Of a stretch of 64,000 nt of DNA, positions 25,536-33,516 are shown in pieces. This DNA is from Hymenobacter sp. 5317J-9. GTDB lineage: Bacteria > Bacteroidota > Bacteroidia > Cytophagales > Hymenobacteraceae. The notes beneath the pieces are model-generated. The model had not been told where the DNA came from. It saw nothing but the letters and a program-made list of their open reading frames with translations, and did no database searches. How positions within the stretch are numbered: position 1 is the first letter of the stretch; each line of letters begins with the position of its first letter. Both the position numbers and the translations under genes were made by a program. The stretch spans positions 1,364,001-1,428,000 of the forward strand of contig NZ_CP095050.1 of the NCBI RefSeq assembly GCF_022921075.1, in the 5' to 3' direction.

Positions 25536-28500
25536 ATGTCCGATACCAATCCCGACACCACCCAAAGCACCCACACCATTCAGCTCACGCTGAAACCCGG
25601 CCAGCACGACGGCGACGGCCAGCGCGTGGCCGAAGCCGCCGCCCGCCACCTCGGCCTGCGCACCGGCCGCGTGCGCAGCGCTGCCATCTATACGGTGCGC
25701 TACCCGTTGAGCGAAACGCAACTCAGCGACTTCGCCACCCGTTGTCTCGCCGACCCGGTGCTGCACGACGTGCGCCTGAATGAATTAACTGGCGCCGAAG
25801 GCTATGCCACCTACATCCTGGTAGCTCGCCGCCCTGGCGTGACCGACGACGAAGGCACTTCGGCCCAAAATGCCCTGGCCGACATCCTGAACGAGCCGCT
25901 GGACGTGCACACCCAGCACATCTTCAGCAAGAAGCTCTACCTGCTCGAAAACGACTTGCCGGCCGACGACCTGCGCCGCATCGCGGAGGAGCTGCTCGGC
26001 AACAAGCTCATCAACTGGCTGGAAGTGGGCCGCGTGGCCGACGGCATCCGCGACTACACGCCGCGCCCCGGCGGCGGCGCCGAAGCCATTACCGAAGTCG
26101 TTTCGCTGACGGGCCTGAGCGACACGGAGCTGCTGCAGTTGTCGAAGGACAACATCTACGCGCTGAACCTGGAGGAAATGCGGGCCGTGCGCGACTACTT
26201 CGCCGCTGCTGAGACACAGGCGGAGCGGAAGGCAGCAGGCCTGCCCGCCGACCCCACCGATTGCGAGCTGGAAATCATTGCCCAGACCTGGTCGGAACAC
26301 TGCAAGCACAAGGAGTTTGCGGCCGTTATCAACTACAAGGACACCGAAACGGGCGAGGAGAAGCAGATTGATTCGCTCTTCAAAACCTACATCAAAAACG
26401 CCACGTCGGAAGTGGACCGCCAGCTGCGCGCCAACGGCAACGACTGGCTGATTAAGGTGTTTTCGGATAATGCCGGCGCGGTGCGCATCAACCCCGATTC
26501 ATTGTTCGTGTGGAAGGTGGAAACGCATAACTCGCCCTCGGCCATCGACCCGTACGGCGGGGCCATCACGGGCATTTTGGGCAACAACCGCGACCCATTG
26601 GCCACTGGCATCGGGGGCGCGCGGCTGCTGTTCAATACCAACGTGCTGTGCTTCGGCAACCCTGAATTTGAGGGACAACTGCTGACTGGTCAGCTGCACC
26701 CGCGCCGCATTCTGGAAGGTGTGCGCAAGGGCATCGAGGACGGCGGCAACAAGTCGGGCGTACCTACCGTGAACGGCGCCATTGTGTTCGATGACCGGTA
26801 CGCGGGCAAGCCGCTGGTGTACTGCGGCACCGGCGCTGTGATGCCGATGCAGTTTGCGGGCAAAGATTCCTGGGAAAAAATCATTGATGCCGGCGACCGC
26901 ATCATCATGGCCGGCGGCCGGGTGGGCAAAGACGGCATCCACGGCGCCACGTTCTCGTCAATCGAGCTGGACGAAACTGCGCCCGCCACAGCCGTGCAAA
27001 TCGGCTCGCCCATCACCCAGAAGCTGGCGATGGATTTCCTGCTGCTGGCCTCGCGCCGCGGCCTGCTGAAATGCAGCACCGACAACGGCGCGGGCGGCCT
27101 CTCGTCGTCCGTGGGCGAGCTGGCCGGCATCTCGGGCGGCGCGGTGGTGGAGCTGGAGCGCGTGCCGCTGAAGTACCCCGGCCTGCGGCCTTGGGAGATT
27201 TTTGTGAGCGAGTCGCAGGAGCGGTTTACGCTCGTGGTGGAGCCCGGCAAAATGGCCGAAATCACGGCGCTGGGCCAGGAAATGGAAGTGGAGCTGACCG
27301 ACATCGGCTTCTTCACCGCCGACGGTTTCCTGGATGTGCGCTTCGACGGCGCCCCGGTGGCCCGGCTGAACATGGAGTTTCTGCACGAGGGCGTACCGCG
27401 CAAGGTGCTGGAAGCCGAGTGGACCAAACCCGCCGCCGCCGAGCCGGAGATTCCGGCCGCTACCGACTACACCGCCACGCTGGGCCAGCTGCTGGGCTCG
27501 CTAAACATCTGCTCGCGCGAATCGGTCATTCGGCAGTACGACCACGAGGTGAAGGGCCGCACCATTGTGAAGCCCCTGATGGGCGCCACCGGCCAGGCGC
27601 CGCAGGACGCGGCCGTGGTGCGTTTCAATTTTGAGAGCTGGGAGGGCGTGGCCGTGAGCAACGGCATCCTGCCGCGCTACGGCGATTTGGACGCCTACCA
27701 CATGTCGGCTGGCTCGTTCGACGAGGCCGTGCGCCAGATTATTGCGGTGGGCGGGAAGCTGCCGAACCTGACGCCCGGAGACGGCATTTTCTGGTCGGTG
27801 AACGACAACTTCTGCGTGCCTGATTCGGTGTACGATGCCGCCAGCAACCCCGATGGCAAGCAGAAACTGGCCAAGCTGGTGCGCATGTGCGAGGCCCTGC
27901 GCGACGCCACGGCGGCCTACTGCATCCCGCTCACCAGCGGCAAGGACTCGATGAAAAACGACTTCAAGGCCGACGGCGTGAAGATTTCGGTGCCCCCCAC
28001 CGTGCTCTACTCGATGACGGCCAAGATGGAAGACGTGCGCCGCGCCATCACCTCCGACTTCAAGCAGGCCGACGACGTGGTGTACCTGCTCGGCGAAACC
28101 TACGACGAGCTGGGCGGCTCCGAGTTCTACGCCCTGCACGGCCAGTTGGGCGCCAACGTGCCCAAGGTTGACTTCGCGAAAGCCAAAGCGCTGTACACCC
28201 TCATCGGCCAGGCCAACGACCAGAACCTCATTCAGTCCTGCCACGACCTGAGCGACGGCGGTTTGGCCGTGGCCCTGGCTGAGTGCACCTTCGGCTACGA
28301 CTGCGGCGCCAGCATCGAGCTGCCCGAAAAGGGCCTGCCGCTGCCGGTGCAATTGTTTTCGGAGTCGCACTCGCGTTTCCTGGCCACGGTGGCGCCCGAA
28401 GACGTGGTAGCGTTTGAGCAGCTGCTGGGCCAGCGGGCCACCCGCCTGGGCCTGGTGACCAAAGAAGTGCGGCTGCTGGTGCAGCACGCGGGCCGCACCG

Positions 28501-28610
28501 TGATTTCGGCCGATGCAGCGACGTTGCGCAGCATCTGGAGCAACGGGCCTGTTAATCAGCTCCTCAGCGTGGGCGAGGTGGCCCATCTAAACCACCCGCC
28601 TTCCGTGTAA
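25536..28610 (+). CDS. purL: Phosphoribosylformylglycinamidine synthase, PurS-like domain fused to PurL
   Basis: 1024 residues, longer than stand-alone PurL (about 740) and shorter than one-piece PurL with amidotransferase (about 1300). Residues 1-95 (TIQLTLKPGQHDGDGQRVAE ... AAIYTVRYPL) look like a PurS-type domain. The rest is the FGAR amidotransferase synthase: IAQTWSEHCKHKEFAAVI, VWKVETHNSPSAIDPYGGA (ATP site), GTGAVMP and GRVGKDGIHGATFSS, and a second PurM-like half with ITSDFKQADDVVYLLGETYD and SCHDLSDGGLAVALAE. It needs the separate PurQ that follows, overlapping by one base (TAATG), for ammonia. Confidence 0.95.
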   Translation: MSDTNPDTTQSTHTIQLTLKPGQHDGDGQRVAEAAARHLGLRTGRVRSAAIYTVRYPLSETQLSDFATRCLADPVLHDVRLNELTGAEGYATYILVARRPGVTDDEGTSAQNALADILNEPLDVHTQHIFSKKLYLLENDLPADDLRRIAEELLGNKLINWLEVGRVADGIRDYTPRPGGGAEAITEVVSLTGLSDTELLQLSKDNIYALNLEEMRAVRDYFAAAETQAERKAAGLPADPTDCELEIIAQTWSEHCKHKEFAAVINYKDTETGEEKQIDSLFKTYIKNATSEVDRQLRANGNDWLIKVFSDNAGAVRINPDSLFVWKVETHNSPSAIDPYGGAITGILGNNRDPLATGIGGARLLFNTNVLCFGNPEFEGQLLTGQLHPRRILEGVRKGIEDGGNKSGVPTVNGAIVFDDRYAGKPLVYCGTGAVMPMQFAGKDSWEKIIDAGDRIIMAGGRVGKDGIHGATFSSIELDETAPATAVQIGSPITQKLAMDFLLLASRRGLLKCSTDNGAGGLSSSVGELAGISGGAVVELERVPLKYPGLRPWEIFVSESQERFTLVVEPGKMAEITALGQEMEVELTDIGFFTADGFLDVRFDGAPVARLNMEFLHEGVPRKVLEAEWTKPAAAEPEIPAATDYTATLGQLLGSLNICSRESVIRQYDHEVKGRTIVKPLMGATGQAPQDAAVVRFNFESWEGVAVSNGILPRYGDLDAYHMSAGSFDEAVRQIIAVGGKLPNLTPGDGIFWSVNDNFCVPDSVYDAASNPDGKQKLAKLVRMCEALRDATAAYCIPLTSGKDSMKNDFKADGVKISVPPTVLYSMTAKMEDVRRAITSDFKQADDVVYLLGETYDELGGSEFYALHGQLGANVPKVDFAKAKALYTLIGQANDQNLIQSCHDLSDGGLAVALAECTFGYDCGASIELPEKGLPLPVQLFSESHSRFLATVAPEDVVAFEQLLGQRATRLGLVTKEVRLLVQHAGRTVISADAATLRSIWSNGPVNQLLSVGEVAHLNHPPSV

Positions 28611-29602
28611 TGGCACAAGACGAACACCTATTGGCCCAAAACACCTTAGAAATGGTACAAGAAGCCCAAGAGGCAGCACATAAAGTTCAATCGGAGGTAC
28701 AAGAATGGACTGCCGGCGCGGTCGTGCGCGCCCTGATTCTGACTGGTTTCGGCATCAACTGCGAAGAAGAATTTGCGGCGGCCTACCGCCTGGCCGGCGC
28801 CGAGCCCACCATCGTGCACCTCAACCAGGTGCTGCACGGGCAGGTGAGCATTCACGAGTTTGACGTGCTGAACTTCCCCGGCGGCTTCTCCTTCGGCGAC
28901 GACCTGGGCTCGGGCGTGGTGCTGGCCAACAAGCTGCGCTACCGCCAGACCGGCCAGGACGGCCGCACCCTGCTCGATGACATCAAGCAATTCATCGCCG
29001 ACGGCAAGTTTGTGCTCGGCATCTGCAACGGCTTTCAGGTGCTGGTTAAGCTGGGCCTGCTGCCCAACCTGGGCGGCGACGTGACGCCCGAAGTGACCCT
29101 GACCCACAACGCCAGTGGCCGCTACGAAGACCGGTGGGTGACGCTCCGCGCGAACCCCAAATCGAACACGCCCTTCCTCAAAGGCATCGACACGTTGGAA
29201 GTGCCCGTGCGCCACGGCGAAGGCCGCCTCGTGATTCCAGACGCCGCCATGCAGCAGCGCATCGAAGCCGCCGGCCTCAACTGCCTGAGCTACCTCGACG
29301 CTAACGGCGACGGCACCCACGTGTACCCCTTCAACCCCAACGGCGCGGCCCTGAACTGCGCCGGCCTCACCGACCCCACGGGCCAGGTGTTCGGCCTCAT
29401 GCCGCACCCCGAGGCGTTTTTGTCGGCCTACAACCACCCGGAATGGGCCCGGCGGCGGCGCCAGAATCCGGCCGCGAGCGAAGAAGGCGAGGGCCTGCAA
29501 ATCTTCAAAAACATCGTGGCGCACATCACCCAAAAGAATGCTGACGCCGTGCCCACCGCGCAACCCGCCACCCCAAACCAGGCTCTCCCGAACCGCAGTT
29601 AA
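28610..29602 (+). CDS. purQ: Phosphoribosylformylglycinamidine synthase glutaminase subunit
   Basis: 330 residues, about 100 longer than typical PurQ. Class I glutamine amidotransferase that feeds ammonia to PurL. The nucleophile Cys is in FVLGICNGFQVLVKLGLLP, the oxyanion region in LNFPGGFSFGDDLGSG and the His/Glu in VFGLMPHPEAFLS. Residues 1-40 form a Gln/Glu-rich helical extension (LAQNTLEMVQEAQEAAHKVQ) and the C-terminus is an Ala/Pro tail, both outside the family core. The start overlaps the purL stop, so the two are translationally coupled. Confidence 0.95.
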   Translation: MAQDEHLLAQNTLEMVQEAQEAAHKVQSEVQEWTAGAVVRALILTGFGINCEEEFAAAYRLAGAEPTIVHLNQVLHGQVSIHEFDVLNFPGGFSFGDDLGSGVVLANKLRYRQTGQDGRTLLDDIKQFIADGKFVLGICNGFQVLVKLGLLPNLGGDVTPEVTLTHNASGRYEDRWVTLRANPKSNTPFLKGIDTLEVPVRHGEGRLVIPDAAMQQRIEAAGLNCLSYLDANGDGTHVYPFNPNGAALNCAGLTDPTGQVFGLMPHPEAFLSAYNHPEWARRRRQNPAASEEGEGLQIFKNIVAHITQKNADAVPTAQPATPNQALPNRS

Positions 29603-31009
29603 ATGAACACCCTCACCCACTTCGCTTCTCCCCAACTTCCGTTGCTGCACCGCGGCAAAGTGCGCGACAGCCTCCGTGCGCCCAGCGGCGACCGTCTCAT
29701 CATCGTGACGGACCGTCTTTCGGCGTTCGACTCGGTGCTCGAAACGGCCATCCCCCACAAGGGCGCCGTACTCAACGGTCTGGCAAACTACTGGTTTGAA
29801 AAGACGGCGCACATCATCCCCAATCACGTTATCAAGCTCGTGGATGCCAACGCCATGCTGGTGAAGGAGGCCGAGCCCATCAAGGTAGAAATGGTGGTGC
29901 GCCAGTACCTGACGGGGTCGATGTGGCGCGGCTACCAGGCCGGCCAGCGCACGTTTTCGGGCGTGACGGTGCCCGATGGGATGACCAAGCACCAGCCCTT
30001 CCCGCAGGCCATTGTGACGCCGACCACCAAGGAGGAATCGGACCGCGAAATCACGCCCGACAACCTGGTGAGCGAAGGCTGGGTGACCAAGGAGCTGTAC
30101 GACCAGATGGCGGTGAAAAGCCAGATGCTGTTTGCCGTGGGCTCGCAGCTGCTGGCCGAAAAGGGCATCATTCTGGTCGATACCAAGTACGAGTTTGGCC
30201 TGCTGAACGGCAAGCTGATTCTCATCGACGAGATGCACACGCCGGACTCCTCCCGCTTCTGGGCGGCGGCAGACTACGCCAAAAATCCCGAAACGGCCGA
30301 GCAAATGGACAAGGAGTACGTCCGTCAGTGGCTCATTGCCAACAAAAAAGACGGCCAGTACCCGCGCGCCCTCACCCCGGAAGTAGCGCAGGAAGCCAGC
30401 CGCCGCTACCTCGACATCTATCAGCGCATCACCGGCGAGGCCCTGCCCACGGCCGACACCCACGGCCCCGACGCCCCCCACACCGGCCGCCAGGACGCCC
30501 GCGCCCGCATGCTGGCCAACCTCGTGCAGGCCGGCCTGATGAAGGACGCCTGGGTGAACATTGTGATGGATTCGCTAGCTGACAAGGAGCATTGCGAGCA
30601 ACTCCGCCGGCAGTTCGACGGCTACGACGTCTTCACGCAGCTGCGCGTGGCTTCGGCCCTCAACTTCGGCGAAGCCCTTGCCGGCATGGCCGAAATCTGG
30701 AACAACAGCCTGGAGCCCGGCGTCGTCCTCGCCGTGGCCGGCCTCGGCGGCGCCCTGGCGGCTACCGTGAACGTGCCCGTGATTTCGTGCCCACCCTACA
30801 AGGACTACGCCGAGCTGGCTATGAACCTAAACTCGTCGGTCATCATGCCCAGCGGCACGCCTAACCTGACGGTGGTGCGCCCCGACAACGCCGCCCAGGC
30901 CGCCCTGCGCGCCCTGAACATCCCCCGCCTCCGCGAGCGCCTGAGCAAGGACATCCTCGCCACCAAAGCCAAGCTGAAAGCGGCCGACGAAGAGTTGCGG
31001 GTGCTGTAA
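29603..31009 (+). CDS. purC: SAICAR synthase fused to a PurE-like domain
   Basis: 468 residues. Residues 1-300 are SAICAR synthase (CAIR + Asp + ATP): HRGKVRDSL, VTDRLSAFDSVLETAIPHKG, VVRQYLTGSMWRGYQ and LVDTKYEFGL with LIDEMHTPDSSRFW. Residues 314-468 align in order with the AIR carboxylase (PurE) domain of animal PAICS: VNIVMDSLADKEHCEQL, LRVASALNFGEAL, VLAVAG, VPVISCPP and SSVIMPSGTPNLTVV. The PurE catalytic SAHRTP/SAHKGP motif reads SALNFG here and the GSxSD loop reads MDSLAD, so carboxylase activity is doubtful. Start directly follows purQ. Confidence 0.9.
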   Translation: MNTLTHFASPQLPLLHRGKVRDSLRAPSGDRLIIVTDRLSAFDSVLETAIPHKGAVLNGLANYWFEKTAHIIPNHVIKLVDANAMLVKEAEPIKVEMVVRQYLTGSMWRGYQAGQRTFSGVTVPDGMTKHQPFPQAIVTPTTKEESDREITPDNLVSEGWVTKELYDQMAVKSQMLFAVGSQLLAEKGIILVDTKYEFGLLNGKLILIDEMHTPDSSRFWAAADYAKNPETAEQMDKEYVRQWLIANKKDGQYPRALTPEVAQEASRRYLDIYQRITGEALPTADTHGPDAPHTGRQDARARMLANLVQAGLMKDAWVNIVMDSLADKEHCEQLRRQFDGYDVFTQLRVASALNFGEALAGMAEIWNNSLEPGVVLAVAGLGGALAATVNVPVISCPPYKDYAELAMNLNSSVIMPSGTPNLTVVRPDNAAQAALRALNIPRLRERLSKDILATKAKLKAADEELRVL

Positions 31010-31020
31010 GAAACTGCTGA

Positions 31021-31407
31021 ATGAAGACGGTAGAAGAATTATTGGCTGGCTATGCGCTCAATGACGGAGAAATATGCTCTCTGAAGCTGGACGTGGACTA
31101 TGCAGCCAATAATTATTTGCATCGGCAAGCTGCTTTAGAAGTGTTGATTCGCAAAGAAGCTGCTCATAATAAATGGGTGCCCTGTCTGTTGAAAATTCAG
31201 TTGAGTGGTGTGCACAGAATTGTCATCAGCGAAGACTTTGAATTGAGCCGCTATTCAGACGTTGTTTTTAAGGAAATAGAAGAGAGGAAATACTACCTCT
31301 CTTTCGACCCCTATGGCAACTTGGGTGAGCCTCATGAAAACGACAACTTGGTATTTGTAGCAAGTTCAGTAAGTGTGGAAGAGGGCGTAATTCAAGATAG
31401 ATTTTAA
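31021..31407 (+). CDS. Hypothetical protein inserted in the pur operon
   Basis: 128 residues, MKTVEELLAGYALNDGEICS to VSVEEGVIQDRF. Acidic, with no signal peptide or membrane segment. The base composition is clearly more AT-rich than the flanking pur genes, and codon use differs (ATT, AAT, GAA common). It lies 11 bases after purC and 12 before purD, so it should be co-transcribed. The size, acidity and foreign look resemble immunity-type or DUF proteins carried as moron genes, but no family is recognised. Confidence 0.7.
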   Translation: MKTVEELLAGYALNDGEICSLKLDVDYAANNYLHRQAALEVLIRKEAAHNKWVPCLLKIQLSGVHRIVISEDFELSRYSDVVFKEIEERKYYLSFDPYGNLGEPHENDNLVFVASSVSVEEGVIQDRF

Positions 31408-31419
31408 GTTCAGAAGACA

Positions 31420-32709
31420 TTGGCAGCCTCTAAAACCCTTCTCCTCCTTGGCTCCGGCGCGCGCGAGCACGCCCTGGCCGAAAAGCTGACCCGCGACGGG
31501 GCCACGGTGCACGTGCTGCCCGGCAACGCCGGCATCCCGAACAGCCAGCCGGGCTTCGACCCGCTGGATTTTGAGGCGGTACGCGCCTTTGCGCAAGCCC
31601 ACGACTCCCGGCTGATAGTGGTGGGGCCGGAGGCACCGCTGGCGGCCGGCATCACCGACTTTTTTGCCGGGTCCGATATCCAGGTGTTTGGCCCCACGCG
31701 CTCGGCGGCGCGGCTGGAAAGCTCGAAGGTGTGGAGCAAGGAATTCATGCGCCGCCACGGCGTGGCCACGGCGCAGGCCTGGCCCTTCCGGAGCGACAAC
31801 ATTGCGGCGGCCCGCGCCAAAGCGGCCGAGCTGGGCGGGCACGTGGTAATAAAATACGACGGCCTGGCTGCCGGTAAGGGCGTGTACGTGTGCTCATCGC
31901 CGGAAGAAGCCGAAGCGGCGTTCGACGACCTGCAAACGAGCTATTCGGGCTGGTTTTCCTTTTTGCTCGAAGAAAAGCTGACCGGCCCCGAAATCAGCAT
32001 CATCGGCCTCACCGATGGCCACGTTATCCGCCTGCTGGCCACGTCGCAGGACCACAAGCAACTGCTGGCCGGCGACCAGGGCCCCAACACCGGCGGCATG
32101 GGCGCCTACTGCCCCGTGCCCTTCGCCGATGCCAATGTGCTGGCCGCCATCCGCCGCGACATCGTGGACCCCACCCTGCGCGGCCTGCAAAACGAGCAAT
32201 TCGAGTTCCGGGGCTTCCTGTACTTTGGCATCATGCTCACGCCCACCGGCCCCAAGCTGCTGGAATACAACGTGCGCCTCGGCGACCCCGAGGCCGAAGT
32301 GCTGCTGCCCGCCCTCGACAGCAGCCTGATAACGCTCATTGAAGCCACCCTCAACGGCACCCTGGCCCAGCAGGGCGTGAAGCAGCGCCCCGGCGCCTTC
32401 GTGGGCGTGGTGCTGGCCTCGGGCGGCTACCCGGCCCCCAAGTTTCCCACCGGCTTCCCCATCACCGGCCTCGACAACCTGCCCAGCGGCGTGCGCGCCT
32501 ACCACGGCGCCACCCGGCGCAACGATGCCGGCGAACTGGTGACCAACGGCGGCCGCGTGCTCGTGCTCTCGGCCCACGGCCAGGATGTGGAGGAAGCCAC
32601 CGCCCGCGCCTACGAAGCCTGCGCCCGCGTCACCTTCGAGGGCGCCTACTTCCGCCCCGACATTGCCCAGCGCCCCGCGCCGGTGCTAACCCCCGAAGCC
32701 GTAAATTGA
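31420..32709 (+). CDS. purD: Phosphoribosylamine--glycine ligase
   Basis: 429 residues, starting at TTG 31420: no ATG lies between the preceding stop and the conserved LLLLGSGAREHALAEKL, so a TTG start is likely. ATP-grasp enzyme making GAR from phosphoribosylamine and glycine. Further signatures: VVGPEAPLAAGITDFF, VFGPTRSAARLESSKVWSKE, VVIKYDGLAAGKGVYVC, GDQGPNTGGMGAYCPVPF and LEYNVRLGDPEAEVLLP. It lies between the foreign-looking small ORF and purN. Confidence 0.95.
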   Translation: MAASKTLLLLGSGAREHALAEKLTRDGATVHVLPGNAGIPNSQPGFDPLDFEAVRAFAQAHDSRLIVVGPEAPLAAGITDFFAGSDIQVFGPTRSAARLESSKVWSKEFMRRHGVATAQAWPFRSDNIAAARAKAAELGGHVVIKYDGLAAGKGVYVCSSPEEAEAAFDDLQTSYSGWFSFLLEEKLTGPEISIIGLTDGHVIRLLATSQDHKQLLAGDQGPNTGGMGAYCPVPFADANVLAAIRRDIVDPTLRGLQNEQFEFRGFLYFGIMLTPTGPKLLEYNVRLGDPEAEVLLPALDSSLITLIEATLNGTLAQQGVKQRPGAFVGVVLASGGYPAPKFPTGFPITGLDNLPSGVRAYHGATRRNDAGELVTNGGRVLVLSAHGQDVEEATARAYEACARVTFEGAYFRPDIAQRPAPVLTPEAVN

Positions 32710-32732
32710 GACCGGAAGCCCAACTGAAACTC

Positions 32733-33392
32733 ATGAAGCTCCTCGACTCTTTTGAGCAATTCAAGCAGTCCGCTTTCTCTTTCGGAGAAGGGCCGGAGGG
32801 GAGGAAGGCGCGCTTGGCCATCCTGCTCTCGGGCCGGGGGTCCAACATGCTGGCACTGCTCGAAGCCACCAAAACCGGCGTACTGAAAGACCTGGCCGAA
32901 GTGGTGGTGGTGTTCAGCAATAAGCCCGACGCTTTCGGCCTCGAAGCAGCTGCCGCTATGGGCTGTGCCGTGGCCTCGCTGCCCAGCCAGGGCCGCAAGC
33001 GCGAAGCTTTCGATGCCGAAGCCGCCGCGCTGCTCCAACGGTACCGGCCAGATTTGGTGGTGCTGGCGGGATATATGCGCATCTTGTCGCCGGCCTTCAT
33101 TCAGCCGTTTGCGGGCCGCATTATCAACATTCACCCCGCCGATACGCATCAGCACCAAGGGTTGCACGCTTACGAGTGGGCGTTCGAGAATAAGCTGCCC
33201 GAAACCAAAATCACCGTGCATCTGGTTGACGAGGGGCTCGATACCGGCCCCATTCTCGCTCAGCAAACGGTGGATTTGCGTGGGGCCGATACCCTGGCCG
33301 AAGTGGAGCGCCGCGGCCTAGCCGTGGAGCACGAGCTGTACGCGGAAACACTGGCGGAATTAATAACTCATACCATCAGAACGTCATGCTGA
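32733..33392 (+). CDS. purN: Phosphoribosylglycinamide formyltransferase
   Basis: 219 residues from ATG 32733. Transfers formyl from 10-formyl-THF to GAR. Core motifs are LAILLSGRGSNMLALLEA, the catalytic Asn/His in IINIHPA and Asp in LVDEGLDTGPILAQ. The loop after NIHPA (DTHQHQGLHAYEWAFEN) differs from the usual LLPxFxGLHxHxxAL, but the His is kept. The stop codon and last residues (RTSC) lie inside a palindromic repeat, so the repeat has provided the natural end of the gene. An N-terminal extension of about 25 residues precedes the core. Confidence 0.92.
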   Translation: MKLLDSFEQFKQSAFSFGEGPEGRKARLAILLSGRGSNMLALLEATKTGVLKDLAEVVVVFSNKPDAFGLEAAAAMGCAVASLPSQGRKREAFDAEAAALLQRYRPDLVVLAGYMRILSPAFIQPFAGRIINIHPADTHQHQGLHAYEWAFENKLPETKITVHLVDEGLDTGPILAQQTVDLRGADTLAEVERRGLAVEHELYAETLAELITHTIRTSC

Positions 33393-33483
33393 GCGCAGTC
33401 GAAGCATCTCTACCGCGCAAGTAATCAATACAGTCGCAACGAAGCGGTAGAGATGCTTCGACTGCGCTCAGCATGACGTTCTG
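33377..33483. repeat. Dispersed palindromic repeat, copy 2
   Basis: Perfect 40-bp arms 33377-33416 and 33444-33483 (CAGAACGTCATGCTGAGCGC... / ...GCGCTCAGCATGACGTTCTG) with a 27-base centre. The left arm contains the purN stop codon (33390-33392). The right arm ends 33 bases before purF. Confidence 0.95.
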
Positions 33484-33516
33484 GATAGTCGCTTTTAACT
33501 CGAAATACTCAATCCC

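Noticed and set aside
28646..30481. 611-residue open frame on the minus strand opposite purQ/purC
   Set aside because: Long antisense frames are expected in GC-rich genes with strong third-position bias; the sense strand encodes clear PurQ and PurC.
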